In this document: piece after piece, positions 1 through 9,238 of the stretch | Position numbering within the stretch: position 1 is the stretch's first letter | Layout of the letters: every line of letters starts with the position of its first letter | NCBI RefSeq assembly: GCF_947488945.1 | Contig: NZ_CANLBS010000005.1 | Span: 421,460-485,459, forward strand | Reading direction: 5' to 3' | DNA: 64,000 nt | Origin: an uncultured Streptomyces sp. | GTDB taxonomy: Bacteria > Actinomycetota > Actinomycetes > Streptomycetales > Streptomycetaceae | Program-made: the position numbers and the translations under genes | Notes under the pieces: model-generated | The model's database searches: none | Seen by the model: only the letters and a program-made list of their open reading frames with translations | Told to the model about the DNA's origin: nothing

Positions 1-71
1 GCGAGCACCGAGGTCTCGACGTCCAGGGTCGGCCAGGCATGGTCGGTGACGAGTACTTTGAACGTGCTCAT
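1..71 (-). CDS. N-terminal fragment of a D-isomer-specific 2-hydroxyacid dehydrogenase (CtBP-like)
   Basis: Only the first 23 codons lie in the window; the gene continues beyond base 1. The start is ATG at 71, overlapping the stop of the fumarylacetoacetate-hydrolase-type gene (ATGA), so the two are translationally coupled. The visible residues (MSTFKVLVTDHAWPTLDVE) match the usual beginning of the CtBP-like branch of NAD-dependent 2-hydroxyacid dehydrogenases, where a KVLVTD strand is followed by a W-P-x-L-D segment. This is recognition from a short stretch and should be treated as tentative. In this operon it could reduce or oxidise a 2-keto/2-hydroxy acid from ring cleavage. Confidence 0.45.
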   Translation of the reverse strand, partial: MSTFKVLVTDHAWPTLDVETSVL

Positions 72-1012
72 GGCCGGCTCCAAGGCTGGATGTCATGGGG
101 TTCAGCGCCGGCGATGACGTGATTCTGCGTGCCGCCGAGCAGCTCGACGCTGGTGGTGACGGTGTCACCGGGCTGGAGCGGCCGGTGGAAGTCGTAGCCG
201 TGCCGGCCCCACATCTCCGCCAGACACCCGCCCTGGCAGGTGCCGGATCCCAGTAGGTCGCCCGGGCGGATCCACGTTCCCCGCGAGGCGTAGGCGGCGA
301 GGGCTTCGAAGCTCCAGGCCATGTTGTCCAGCCGGTCGCTGCCGAGGAGTTCGCCGTTGAGGCGTACTTCCATGGTCAGGTCGAACGACGCTCCCGATCG
401 GCGTTCTGCCAGTTCATCGGCTGTGACGAAGAATCCGCCCAGCGCCGTGGCGGTGTCCTTGCCCTTGGCCGGACCGAGCCGCATCCGCATCTCGTGGAAC
501 TGCACATCCCGCGCGGAGAAGTCGTTCATCACCACGAAACCCGCGATGTGCGACGCGGCCTCTTCGACACTCAAGTCCCGGCCGAGCGCCCCGACGACGG
601 CCGCAACCTCCAGCTCGTAGTCGAAACGCTTCGTCCCGGGCGGTACGGGTACGTCGTCGTTCGGACCGATCGTCGCGTAGGGGTTGGAGAAGTAGAACGT
701 CGGTATCTCCCAGAATTCCGGTGGGATGCCCCCTGCCGGATCCAGGGTCTTCACGATGCCCGCGGTGTGCTCGGGGAAGGTGGAGAAATCCCGTACGGTG
801 GGTGGGTCCAGCGGGGCCATCAGTTCGGCCGTGGCCAGCGGGGTGACCGACTGCCGGGTCCGCAGGGCGGTGGCGGCCGCGTCCGCAAGCCACCCTTCCT
901 CGGCAAGCAGGGCAGGCAACTCCCCGGGCCCAGGTAGATCGACCAGATGGTCTTCTGTGTCCAGGACGGCGAGCCGTGGGCCCTGCTGCGTCCGGTGGCG
1001 GGCAAACCTCAT
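68..1012 (-). CDS. Fumarylacetoacetate hydrolase family protein
   Basis: A 314-aa protein of the FAH superfamily, whose members hydrolyse or decarboxylate 2-keto-acid products of aromatic ring cleavage with a divalent metal. The metal-binding E-x-E is at residues 133-135 and the N-D-F-S-A-R-D motif at about 163-169; the C-terminal G-S-G-T segment of the fold is present. I start at ATG 1012 because AAGGAGAC sits just upstream; longer in-frame extension runs antisense through the LysR gene and is not coding. It is divergent from the LysR gene and coupled to the 2-hydroxyacid dehydrogenase downstream. The exact substrate (fumarylpyruvate, acylpyruvate or oxalocrotonate-like) cannot be read from sequence. 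Confidence 0.85.
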   Translation of the reverse strand: MRFARHRTQQGPRLAVLDTEDHLVDLPGPGELPALLAEEGWLADAAATALRTRQSVTPLATAELMAPLDPPTVRDFSTFPEHTAGIVKTLDPAGGIPPEFWEIPTFYFSNPYATIGPNDDVPVPPGTKRFDYELEVAAVVGALGRDLSVEEAASHIAGFVVMNDFSARDVQFHEMRMRLGPAKGKDTATALGGFFVTADELAERRSGASFDLTMEVRLNGELLGSDRLDNMAWSFEALAAYASRGTWIRPGDLLGSGTCQGGCLAEMWGRHGYDFHRPLQPGDTVTTSVELLGGTQNHVIAGAEPHDIQPWSRP

Positions 1013-1198
1013 CACGTCTCCTTGTGCGGCTCTGTGCGCCGATGCTAGGGAGGCGGTGACCAGGGCGGAAATACACAGTGTGATTGGCTGCCATAAGCGC
1101 TGCGCATACATACGTGCCAGGGACGGCACGGCCTTGCGCGGCAGTAGACGTGAGCCGTGGCGGCGCGTGCCGCCGTATCGAAGAGCAGGTGATGAGCG
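1013..1198. promoter_or_regulatory. Divergent promoter region between FAH and LysR genes
   Basis: A 186-bp gap separates the start of the leftward FAH gene from the start of the rightward LysR gene. This geometry is classic for LysR regulators that control a divergent target and themselves. The region is visibly less GC-rich than its neighbours around 1070-1110. I did not identify a convincing T-N11-A box, so the site is inferred from gene layout rather than motif. Confidence 0.45.
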
Positions 1199-2128
1199 AT
1201 GAAGCTCGGCCAAGTGGACCTCAACCTCCTCGTCGTCCTCGACGCGCTGCTGCGTGAGCAGAACGTGACACGGGCGTCGGAGAGTCTGCACATGACCCAG
1301 CCGGCCACCAGCACCGCTCTCGCCAGACTCCGAAAAGTTCTGGGCGACCCGCTCCTGGTCAAGCACGGTCGCCACATGCAGCTGACCCCACGGGCCGAAG
1401 CGCTCGTCGAGCCCGTGCGCGGGGTGCTGGCGACGATCGAGCAGACGATCGTACGGCCGCCCGGATTCGACCCCGCCCGCGACAGCCGGGTGTTCGCCCT
1501 GACAGCCAGTGACTACATCGGCGTCGTACTGATCCGCCCCCTGCTGGTCGGCATGGCCAGCCTCGCGCCTCACCTCAGGCTCGACCTGGGACCGATCAGC
1601 GGGCGGTTCCTCACGGCACTGCAGCGGGACGAGATGGACCTGGTGGTGCTGCCCGACCGGATCGTCGCGGAGACCGACCTGCGGGACTGCTCCCGGATGC
1701 CCGTGATCGAGGACCGGTTCGTCGGCGCCGTCTGGAAGAACCATCCCGCGGCCGGGAAACCGCTCACCGCAGACGTCATCGCGGCCCACCCCTACCTGGC
1801 CTACCAACCGGTCGGCGGACGAAGCCTGGTGGAGGACGACCTCGACGCGGCCGCTGTGCCGCGGCGGACCGAGGCCACCGCCAGCACGTTCACCACCATG
1901 CCGTTCATGCTCGCCGAAACCGATCTCATCACCATCATCCCGGAACGCCTCGGGCGCAGAGTCGCGCACGCGGCGGACATCGTCCTGCTGGACACCGACA
2001 TCGAACTCCAGCCGCTGCGCCAGTCCGCCTACTGGCACTCCCGGCGCGACGCCGACCCGGGACACCGCTGGTTGCGCGAAAAACTGCTCGCCGTCGCCCA
2101 GCGCGCCGGCGACGGCCGCACCCCGTGA
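1199..2128 (+). CDS. LysR-family transcriptional regulator
   Basis: A 309-aa LysR-type regulator. The N-terminal winged helix-turn-helix (about residues 5-65: DLNLLVVLDALL, then MTQPATSTALARLRKVLGD) is canonical, followed by a periplasmic-binding-protein-like effector domain from about residue 90. It reads divergently from the FAH gene and is followed by the second FAH gene, so it probably senses an aromatic compound or ring-cleavage product and controls both directions. The start at ATG 1199 places the helix-turn-helix at the expected distance from the N-terminus. The nearest functional group (NodD/NahR-like) is suggested by the DLNLL opening, but the effector is unknown. Confidence 0.9.
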   Translation: MKLGQVDLNLLVVLDALLREQNVTRASESLHMTQPATSTALARLRKVLGDPLLVKHGRHMQLTPRAEALVEPVRGVLATIEQTIVRPPGFDPARDSRVFALTASDYIGVVLIRPLLVGMASLAPHLRLDLGPISGRFLTALQRDEMDLVVLPDRIVAETDLRDCSRMPVIEDRFVGAVWKNHPAAGKPLTADVIAAHPYLAYQPVGGRSLVEDDLDAAAVPRRTEATASTFTTMPFMLAETDLITIIPERLGRRVAHAADIVLLDTDIELQPLRQSAYWHSRRDADPGHRWLREKLLAVAQRAGDGRTP

Positions 2129-2252
2129 CCCGCCCATGCCGGCCCCACCGCCCACGGGCAGGTGAGATGCGCATAGCTCGTATTCACAGCGTTTATTTCC
2201 GCCCGCCCGTGCACTGTCACTAGCGTCACCGGCGGAACCGAAGGAGGACGCA

Positions 2253-3227
2253 GTGAAGCGCTGGGTGGAAGGTCATGCCCTTGGCACCTTCTCGGACGGA
2301 CAGGACCCGTATGCCGGTCTGGTCGTCGGAGACCGGGTGCTACGTCTTGACCAATTCGGGCTGATCGACTCGCCGGTGACGGTCAGAGCGCTTCTGGAGC
2401 ACTGGGACGCCGTGCAGCCCAGGCTCACAGAGATCGCCGCGACCGCGGACGACGTGAACACGCGGCCCCTGACACAGGTACGCGTCCACGCCCCGGTCGA
2501 CCCGCGTCAGATCATCCAGGCGGGCGCCAACTACCGCTCCCACGTCGCCGAGATCATCGTCTCCGGCCGCGCCGACGACGACCCGCGCTCCGAGGACGAA
2601 CTGCGTCGCGCGGCCGAGGAGATGATGGACGAACGGGCCCGCACCGGCAGTCCCTTCTTCTTCACCGGTCTGGCATCCGCCCTGTGCGGCCCGGACGACG
2701 ACGTGATCCTTCCGGCCGAGGCGCACCAGGTCGACTGGGAGGTCGAACTGACCGTCGTCATCGGCAGGACCGCCCGGCGGGTGCCGCCGGAGCAGGCCAT
2801 GGATTACGTCGCCGGGTACACCGTCTGCAACGACATCAGCGCCCGTGACCTGCAGTTCCCGGCCGAGCACCGTGCCCTGGGCGGCGACTGGCTCCGGTCC
2901 AAGAACCGTCCGACCTTCCTGCCGTGCGGACCGTTCATCGTCCCGGCCGGCCTTGTCCCCGACCATCGTGAGCTGGAGTTGACACTCGACCTCAACGGCG
3001 AGCGCAAGCAGCGGGACCTCGCCGCCAACCTCCTGTTCGACGTGCCCACGCTGATCGCCGAGGCTTCGGCGGCCACCACGCTCCACCCCGGAGACCTGAT
3101 CCTCACGGGCAGCCCCGCGGGCAACGGGGGTCGCTGGAAGCGCTGGCTGCGCCCCGGAGACGTGCTGGAAGCCGCGATCACCGGCCTCGGCGGCCAGCGG
3201 AACACCTGTGTGGCGGAAAAGGTGTGA
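2253..3227 (+). CDS. Second fumarylacetoacetate hydrolase family protein
   Basis: A 324-aa FAH-superfamily enzyme, paralogous in fold but clearly different from the one at 68-1012. The metal site E-V-E is at residues 163-165, with the C-N-D-I-S-A-R-D motif about 30 residues later and the L-I-L-T-G-S-P segment near the C-terminus. The GTG start at 2253 is set by AAGGAGGAC immediately upstream. It opens a rightward operon followed by an iron-sulfur reductase, an extradiol dioxygenase and an FAD hydroxylase, so it most likely acts on the product of meta-cleavage. Having two FAH proteins on either side of the LysR gene suggests separate hydrolase and decarboxylase/isomerase roles; which is which is not decided here. 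Confidence 0.88.
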   Translation: MKRWVEGHALGTFSDGQDPYAGLVVGDRVLRLDQFGLIDSPVTVRALLEHWDAVQPRLTEIAATADDVNTRPLTQVRVHAPVDPRQIIQAGANYRSHVAEIIVSGRADDDPRSEDELRRAAEEMMDERARTGSPFFFTGLASALCGPDDDVILPAEAHQVDWEVELTVVIGRTARRVPPEQAMDYVAGYTVCNDISARDLQFPAEHRALGGDWLRSKNRPTFLPCGPFIVPAGLVPDHRELELTLDLNGERKQRDLAANLLFDVPTLIAEASAATTLHPGDLILTGSPAGNGGRWKRWLRPGDVLEAAITGLGGQRNTCVAEKV

Positions 3228-3234
3228 CCACACC

Positions 3235-4191
3235 ATGGGCGAGACGCGACGTGTCCGTGACCTCGTCGTAAGGGACAAGCGTCCGTTCGGTGTCCGTACG
3301 GTGGAACTTCTGCTGTGCGACCCGGACGGGGGCAAGCTGCCCAGGTGGCCGGCAGGAGCACACATCGACCTGTTGCTCCCCCATCAGCTGATCCGCCCGT
3401 ACTCCCTGGCCGGAGACCCTTCCGACACCGCCGGCTGGCGCCTGCTGATCAGGCGCCCGTCGGCCGCAGACAGCCGGGAAGCGGCCGTCTCGGCTTCCGC
3501 GTACGTGCGGGACGTCCTGGCCGTCGGGGACCGGGTGCGGGCACGGGGACCGTACGACCGCTTCCGGCTGGCAGGGGCCCCCGCGTACCTGTTCCTGGCT
3601 TCGGGCGCGGGCATCGCACCGCTCCTGCCGATGGCCCGCCTGATCCAGGCGGCCCGCGTCTACCCGTGGTCCCTGATCCACGTCGACCGTACAGCGGGGT
3701 CCGATGCGCTGCGCGCGGAAGTGTTGTCCCTGGGTCCGGACGTATCTGTCCAAGAGGAGCTGGACTTCGACGCGATACTCACCGCGGCCGCACCTGGAAC
3801 CGCCGTGTACGTCTGCGGTCCGAGCCGCTTCGTAACCGCCACGGAGGTGGCCGCGCAGCGCACACCTCACGTGCAAATGCACAGGCAGCGCTTCGACGCG
3901 GCGGCCCCCCGGGACGGCAACGGCCGCCCCTGCAACATCGTGCTGGCCAGACGGGGCGAGCACGTCCACGTCGATGCGGGCACTCCGGTCCTCACCGCTC
4001 TGCTCAACGCGGGCGTCGACGTGCCGTACGCCTGCGGCGCCGGAATCTGCGGCGCCTGCGCCGTCCGGGTCATCGACGGACCCGTTGACCACCGCGACTC
4101 CATTCTCACGAAGCACGAACGCGACGGGGGCGCGGTGATCATCACCTGTGTCTCACGCGCGTCGGGCGACGGGATCACCCTCGACCTCTGA
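3235..4191 (+). CDS. Phthalate-dioxygenase-reductase / VanB-type oxidoreductase
   Basis: A 318-aa NADH-dependent flavoprotein with a C-terminal plant-type [2Fe-2S] domain. In order: a flavin-binding barrel with the R-P-Y-S-L-A motif, an NAD-binding half (ASGAGIAPLLPM), and a ferredoxin domain with C-x4-C-x2-C and a distal Cys in ITCVS. Such proteins pass electrons from NADH to a Rieske oxygenase or P450. I prefer ATG 3235 over the GTG at 3208, which lies inside the upstream gene. No oxygenase alpha subunit is adjacent; the P450 at 9239 or a distant oxygenase could be the partner. It sits 7 bases after the FAH stop, so the pair is an operon. Confidence 0.85.
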   Translation: MGETRRVRDLVVRDKRPFGVRTVELLLCDPDGGKLPRWPAGAHIDLLLPHQLIRPYSLAGDPSDTAGWRLLIRRPSAADSREAAVSASAYVRDVLAVGDRVRARGPYDRFRLAGAPAYLFLASGAGIAPLLPMARLIQAARVYPWSLIHVDRTAGSDALRAEVLSLGPDVSVQEELDFDAILTAAAPGTAVYVCGPSRFVTATEVAAQRTPHVQMHRQRFDAAAPRDGNGRPCNIVLARRGEHVHVDAGTPVLTALLNAGVDVPYACGAGICGACAVRVIDGPVDHRDSILTKHERDGGAVIITCVSRASGDGITLDL

Positions 4192-4357
4192 CGCCTTCGC
4201 GTGTCCGGAAACGTTACCGGGCGGCGGCGACCTATTCGGATTTCCGCATGCCAGCAATAGAAAACAAGTATTTCCGCTGTGTTACCGCGAGCTCCTAACG
4301 TCACGTCAACACGAATGCACCGCAGCACCGCCCTCCGGCGGAGAGTGGAGAACCACC

Positions 4358-5284
4358 ATGGGAGAGATCGCCAAACTCGGCTACGTAGGAGTCGAGTCCC
4401 CCGACCACGAGGAATGGCGTACCTGGGCGCCGAAGGTACTCGGATGCATGATCGGTCCCGATGGCGCGGACGGTGCCGTACGCGTCAAGATCGACGATGC
4501 CGACTACCGGATCTCCGTTCACCCCGGCGAGGAGCACCGGTTCGCGTACGCGGGCTGGGAGGTCCTCAACCACCGTGACCTGGAAGCCGCCGTGAAGCGT
4601 CTGGAGAACGCCGGCGTCAAGACCCACGTCGCCGACCAGGAGACCACCAAAGCGCGCGGTGTGGACCGGCTGGTGCACTTCGAGGACCCCTTCGGCCAGC
4701 GCCTGGAGCTGTTCTGCTACCAGGAGTCCGGCTACCGTGACTGGAACCCGCCCCGGCCCCACGCCGGGTTCGTCACCGGTGACCAGGGCCTCGGCCACGT
4801 CGTCTTCGCCGTACCCGACGTCCGCAAGGCGGTCGACTTCTACGTCGACGCCATGGGCTTCCTCACCAGCGACATCATCACGCTCAACGAGCCGCTCGGT
4901 GAGATGTGGTTCCTCCGGGCCAACCCACGACACCACAGCGTCGCCCTGCTCGAAGTCCCCAACTCCCTCGGCCTCCACCACGTCTACCTGGAATCCCGCA
5001 CTCTGGACGATGTCGGCTACTCCTACTACGACGTCCTGGGCGGCGACGAGAACCCCGACCTGCTGATGAACCTCGGCAGGCACATCGGCGACCAGACAGT
5101 CTCCTACTACATCCACTCGCCCGCCGGCTTCTTCATCGAATACGGCTGGGACGGCCTCGCCATCGACGACCTGGAGCGCAGGTCGCCCCACTTCATCAAC
5201 GTGCGCAAGGGCAAGCGGCCGGAAATGTGGGGCCACAAGTTCCGCTTCCAGCCCAACGAGACGGTCAAGCCCTACGAATCCTGA
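4358..5284 (+). CDS. Type I extradiol ring-cleavage dioxygenase
   Basis: A 308-aa two-domain vicinal-oxygen-chelate protein that cleaves a catechol next to its hydroxyls. The iron ligands are visible in the C-terminal domain: His in GLGHVVFAV, His in PRHHSVALLE, and Glu in FFIEYGWDG. The N-terminal domain is the usual non-catalytic copy. Length and motif spacing fit BphC/HsaC-like catechol dioxygenases. The start is ATG 4358 after GGAGAACC; the longer in-frame extension to 4148 overlaps the reductase gene and is rejected. Together with the two FAH proteins and the FAD hydroxylase it makes a hydroxylation then meta-cleavage route. The physiological catechol is not determinable from sequence. 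Confidence 0.9.
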   Translation: MGEIAKLGYVGVESPDHEEWRTWAPKVLGCMIGPDGADGAVRVKIDDADYRISVHPGEEHRFAYAGWEVLNHRDLEAAVKRLENAGVKTHVADQETTKARGVDRLVHFEDPFGQRLELFCYQESGYRDWNPPRPHAGFVTGDQGLGHVVFAVPDVRKAVDFYVDAMGFLTSDIITLNEPLGEMWFLRANPRHHSVALLEVPNSLGLHHVYLESRTLDDVGYSYYDVLGGDENPDLLMNLGRHIGDQTVSYYIHSPAGFFIEYGWDGLAIDDLERRSPHFINVRKGKRPEMWGHKFRFQPNETVKPYES

Positions 5285-5384
5285 ACCCGGCCCCGGAGGA
5301 TCACGCGCCTCCGGGCCACCAGCACCACGGCCGCGCACCGAAACACCGCGCACGACAACGAACCGGCCCGGAGGGAGCACGACG

Positions 5385-6515
5385 ATGCCCGCAGTCAGCA
5401 CCGTACTTGTAGTGGGAGGTGGTACAGCCGGTACCGCAGCCGCAATCCTGCTCGCCGAGGCGGGTATCGCCGTCGATCTCGTCGAGCTCAAACCCGACAT
5501 CACCGCTCTGGGATCGGGGATCACCCTGCAGGGCAACGCGCTGAGGGTGCTGCGGCGGCTCGGAGTGTGGGAGGACGTCCAGCGCGAGGGGCACTCACAC
5601 AACCGGCTCACTCTGCGCGCACCCGACGCCGACGCCACGGTGCTGGTCGAGCTGGACGTGGAGCGGACCGGCGGGCCGGAACTGCCCGCCACGGTCGGCA
5701 TGTACCGGCCGAAGCTGGCGCGCATCCTCATGGACCGTGCGGTAGCCACGGGAGTGAAGGTCCGCACCAGCACGACGTTCGCCGAGCTCGCACAGGACGG
5801 CACCGGTGTGACCGCGCGGTTCACCGACGGTTCGACCGGACGTTACGACCTGGTGATCGGCGCCGACGGCATCCGCTCCGCGACGCGGCAGGCGGTGGGA
5901 ATCGACGCGGACATCAAGGGCGCGGGCCTCGGCGCGTGGAGGGCCATCGTGCCCCGCCCTGCGTCGGTCACCCACACCGAGCTCTATTACGGCGGCCCCT
6001 CCTACATCTCGGGCTACTGTCCGATCAACGACCATGCCATGTACGCCTACTTCACAGAGATAGCCCAGGACCGCATGCGGACGGTCCCGGAGGAGAAGCT
6101 CGCCGTCATGCGCGGGTTCGCCGAGCACTATCACGGCCCCTGGGACGAAATCAGGGAGTCGCTGACCGACCCCTCGGCGATCCACTACACCTGGTTCGAA
6201 TCCCACCTGCTCGACGGGCCCTGGCACCGGGGCCGCGTGCTCCTCATCGGCGACGCGGCCCACGCCTGCCCGCCCACCCTCGCCCAGGGAGCCGCCATGG
6301 CACTGGAGGACGCCCAGGTTCTGACGGAGATGCTGGTGGCCGCCGACCGCGTGGACGACGAGTTGCTGGAATCGTTCGCGAGGCGTCGGCTGCCGAGGGC
6401 CGGAGCCGTAGTGGAAGCCTCCCGGCAGATCGTGCAGTGGACGCTGGCCCGGGACGCCGGCGACGTGCCCGCTCTGCAGGCCAGGATCTCCGCGTTGGTG
6501 ACGGACCCCGCTTGA
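5385..6515 (+). CDS. FAD-dependent aromatic monooxygenase (PHBH fold)
   Basis: A 376-aa single-component flavoprotein hydroxylase. The N-terminal FAD-binding motif GGGTAG is at about residues 10-16, the D-G motif GADGIRSATR near residue 160, and the GDAAHACPP segment that contacts FAD ribityl near residue 287. This set defines the p-hydroxybenzoate-hydroxylase family, which adds one hydroxyl to phenolic substrates using NAD(P)H and O2. The ATG at 5385 follows GGAGGGAGC. As the last gene of the rightward operon it would produce the catechol or hydroquinone for the extradiol enzyme upstream. Salicylate, 3-hydroxybenzoate or a similar substrate are all possible. Confidence 0.85.
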   Translation: MPAVSTVLVVGGGTAGTAAAILLAEAGIAVDLVELKPDITALGSGITLQGNALRVLRRLGVWEDVQREGHSHNRLTLRAPDADATVLVELDVERTGGPELPATVGMYRPKLARILMDRAVATGVKVRTSTTFAELAQDGTGVTARFTDGSTGRYDLVIGADGIRSATRQAVGIDADIKGAGLGAWRAIVPRPASVTHTELYYGGPSYISGYCPINDHAMYAYFTEIAQDRMRTVPEEKLAVMRGFAEHYHGPWDEIRESLTDPSAIHYTWFESHLLDGPWHRGRVLLIGDAAHACPPTLAQGAAMALEDAQVLTEMLVAADRVDDELLESFARRRLPRAGAVVEASRQIVQWTLARDAGDVPALQARISALVTDPA

Positions 6516-7289
6516 GAAGCCGCCCCTCGTTCCGTGCAGGAGGAAGTGCGTGGCACGTCCACAATCTTTTCCTGCGCCGGACGAGGGGCGACGACGCTTC
6601 GATCCCTCTTACCACTGTCTGGCGCACGGCGGTGGGCAGGTCCTGGCGATCATGGTGAACCAATCTCGTAAACGGAATGCCGTCCGGGCAAGCCGACAAC
6701 GTCCTTCACCACGTGGTGACCGGCTTGGCAGCCGACCCGCTGGATGGCCTCGTCAGCCTGACCGTCCACCAGGCGAGCACCGCCCGAAAGGCATCGGACA
6801 CCGTGCAGGCCGGCCTGCGGCCTGCCACAGGGAAGGCCGCATTCGCCGGTAGCGTCGCAGGAGCCGCTATGAGTGCAGTGATCGACTACCTGCTCATCGG
6901 CATGCCCACTGCACCGGCTCAGGACACGGCACGTCACGCCATCACCGCCCTGATCAGCAGCTTCCTCGCAGCCTTCGCATGGCTCCTCCAGCACCAGCCC
7001 GCCCAAGTCCGGCGCCGCCGGCAGCGCCGACCGCGAACCCGAACCTCTTCCCCGAGCCGATGGCGCAGGAGATACCGCGTCCTGGTACTCCAGCAGCGTC
7101 TGGCTGACGCGGCTGGTCAGAGGGCTAGGCAAATGCATGGCGTATGGGGAAGTTGGTCTGCCCAGGTCATCGTCTTGATCCGGGGACGTTTGGCGCAGAT
7201 GCTGTCACCGCGAGCACCTGGCCAACCCAGCCGCGCGACAACCTCTTGGACATGAGCGAGTCGGCCTGATTCGGAGGACGGAGGACACG
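6516..7289. other. 774-bp stretch with no convincing gene
   Basis: No recognised gene lies here. A 192-codon rightward frame (6677-7255) has one or two hydrophobic stretches but an Arg/Ser-rich tail and no family resemblance; I regard it as unlikely to be real or as a decayed gene. Near the left edge, GCCCCTCGT (about 6522-6530) and its complement ACGAGGGGC (about 6581-6589) form an inverted repeat flanking 50 bases, which may be a weak terminator after the monooxygenase gene. Confidence 0.5.
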
Positions 7290-8057
7290 ATGAAGCCGCA
7301 CGAGGAGTCGGTCCTCTCCCGTGCGGCGCGCATCCTGGAGGCGTTCAGCCAGGAGGAGCCAACGCTAACCGTTTCGGAGATCGCGCGCCGTTCGGGGCTG
7401 CATGTGGCCACGGCGTCCCGGCTCGTGGGGGAGCTGACCGCGCACGGCTTCCTGAGCCGGGACGACGACCGCCGGGTGCGCATCGGTGTCCGGCTCTGGG
7501 AACTGGTCGTGCGTGCCTCGCCCGCGCATTCCCTGCGGGACGCGGCGATGCCGTTCATGGAGGGCGTGCACGACGTGGTGGGCCATCATGTCCAGCTCGG
7601 GGTTCTCGATGGTGATGAGGTGCTGTTTCTCGAGCGGCTCTCGGCGCCGAACGCGGTGATCAACTACACCAGGATCGCCGGTCGCTTGCCCCTGCACGCC
7701 TCCTCCAGCGGCTTGGTGCTACTGGCCCACGGCTCGCCCTGCCTGAAGGAACGGACCTTGGCCGGTCCGCTCGCCACCTACACCCCGGCGACCCCGGCCA
7801 CGTCCTCCCGGCTACGTACGGCGCTGGCCGAAGTACGCCGGCAGGGGTATGCCTACTGCCCCGGCTACGTCCATGAGGAAGCCCTGGGCGTGGCTGCCCC
7901 GGTGCGGGATGCAGCCGGCGCCGTGGTGGCAGCGCTGTCAGTCATCGTCCCCAACGACGTGGGAGCGCAAGCGGTCGTTCCCGTTGTGCGCACAGCCGCC
8001 CGAGGAGTATCCAGTGCGCTCGGCGCGCCCACCGGGACGAACGGGGCCGGAGTGTAA
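7290..8057 (+). CDS. IclR-family transcriptional regulator
   Basis: A 255-aa IclR-type regulator. The N-terminal winged helix (about residues 8-65, with LTVSEIARRSGLHVATASRL) is followed by the IclR effector domain with the expected G-x-x-H-Q/V-Q-L and the conserved CPGYVHEE segment near residue 190. The ATG at 7290 follows two overlapping GGAGGAC-type ribosome binding sites. IclR proteins commonly control protocatechuate, vanillate and related aromatic pathways, so it probably governs the reductase/P450/dehydrogenase operon that begins 111 bp downstream. The effector is unknown. Confidence 0.9.
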   Translation: MKPHEESVLSRAARILEAFSQEEPTLTVSEIARRSGLHVATASRLVGELTAHGFLSRDDDRRVRIGVRLWELVVRASPAHSLRDAAMPFMEGVHDVVGHHVQLGVLDGDEVLFLERLSAPNAVINYTRIAGRLPLHASSSGLVLLAHGSPCLKERTLAGPLATYTPATPATSSRLRTALAEVRRQGYAYCPGYVHEEALGVAAPVRDAAGAVVAALSVIVPNDVGAQAVVPVVRTAARGVSSALGAPTGTNGAGV

Positions 8058-8168
8058 CGGCCACGTGACATCCGCACGAACTTCGTCTCTCACTGAATGA
8101 GAATCCCATCGCGCCGTGACGGCGGTCACGCACATCCTTCCTGTATCACCCCAACGGGAGGCGACAAC

Positions 8169-9152
8169 GTGGTCGTACACAACCTGCTGCCCGAAAGCCC
8201 TCAGCCCACCCCGGCACAGACCTTGCGGGTCCGTACCAAGGACGTCGTCGCGAACGGCATCGTGGCTCTCACCCTCGAACATCCCGACGGCGAGCGGCTG
8301 CCGGACTGGACGCCGGGAACGCACATCGACGTCGTGCTGCCGGACGGAGCGCCCCGGCAGTACTCCCTGTGCGGGGACCGATGGGACGCGTACACCTACC
8401 GCATCGCCGTGCTGCGCGAGCCCGCCGGGCGCGGAGGGTCTGCCTATGTACACGACCGGCTGATGCCCGGTGATCAGGTAGGCATCGGTGGTGCGCGCAA
8501 CCACTTCCCCCTGGTGCCGGCCGACCGCTACCTGTTCATCGCGGGCGGCATCGGGATCACCCCCCTGTTGCCGATGATCCAACAGGCCGAAAAGAGCGGT
8601 GCCGACTGGCGATTGCTGTATGGCGGCCGTACCCGCGCGTCGATGGCCTTCAGCACGGAACTCACGCACGCGTACGGCGAGCGCGTGCACATCAGGCCCC
8701 AGGACGAATGCGGCTTGCTGGATCTGGCCGGGTGGCTGAGCGAGCCGCCGCCCGGGACGAAGGCGTATTGCTGCGGACCGGCCCCTCTCCTGTCCGCCGT
8801 CCAGGACGCGTGCGTGCACTGGCCGGACCACAGCCTGCGTACCGAACGCTTCATCGCCGCGGACCTGTCCGACCCCGTGCGCAGGTCACCGTTCGAAGTG
8901 GAACTGAGGCGCACCGGTCGGACGGTGACCGTCACCCCCGAGGTCTCCGTGCTGCACGCCGTGCGCCGGGCCGGCACGGAGGTGCTCTCCTCCTGCGAGC
9001 AGGGGACCTGCGGCACCTGCCTCGTCCCGGTGCTGGAGGGAACGCCTGACCACCGGGACGCGGTCCTGGCCGACCATGAACGCGCGGCAGGAGACTGCAT
9101 GCTCCCCTGTGTCTCCCGCTCCCGCTCCGACCGCCTGGTCCTGGATCTCTGA
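8169..9152 (+). CDS. PDR/VanB-type NADH:[2Fe-2S] reductase next to P450
   Basis: A 327-aa reductase with the same architecture as the one at 3235: flavin domain (R-Q-Y-S-L-C), nucleotide domain (GGIGITPLLPM) and C-terminal [2Fe-2S] domain with C-x4-C-x2-C (CEQGTCGTC) and a later Cys (LPCVSRS). The GTG at 8169 is chosen for the CGGGAGG site upstream. The next gene, 86 bp away, is a P450, so the natural reading is that this protein delivers NADH electrons directly to that P450, as GcoB does for GcoA in guaiacol demethylation (though GcoB has a different domain order). Vanillate O-demethylase reductase is the alternative, but no VanA-like oxygenase is present. Confidence 0.85.
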   Translation: MVVHNLLPESPQPTPAQTLRVRTKDVVANGIVALTLEHPDGERLPDWTPGTHIDVVLPDGAPRQYSLCGDRWDAYTYRIAVLREPAGRGGSAYVHDRLMPGDQVGIGGARNHFPLVPADRYLFIAGGIGITPLLPMIQQAEKSGADWRLLYGGRTRASMAFSTELTHAYGERVHIRPQDECGLLDLAGWLSEPPPGTKAYCCGPAPLLSAVQDACVHWPDHSLRTERFIAADLSDPVRRSPFEVELRRTGRTVTVTPEVSVLHAVRRAGTEVLSSCEQGTCGTCLVPVLEGTPDHRDAVLADHERAAGDCMLPCVSRSRSDRLVLDL

Positions 9153-9238
9153 GCACCCGCCCGCCGCCTTCCGCATCCCCTTCTGGCATTCCCTCGCCCC
9201 TGAGCCTCTCTTCCCTTCCTGCCTTTCGTGGAGCCGCC

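Noticed and set aside
68..2155. A 695-codon leftward frame covering the FAH gene and the whole LysR gene in antisense
   Set aside because: Only the last 314 codons resemble a protein family and carry a ribosome binding site; the rest is the shadow of the LysR gene.
6677..7255. A 192-codon frame with hydrophobic stretches
   Set aside because: No ribosome binding site, Arg/Ser-rich tail and no resemblance; mentioned only as a possible decayed gene.
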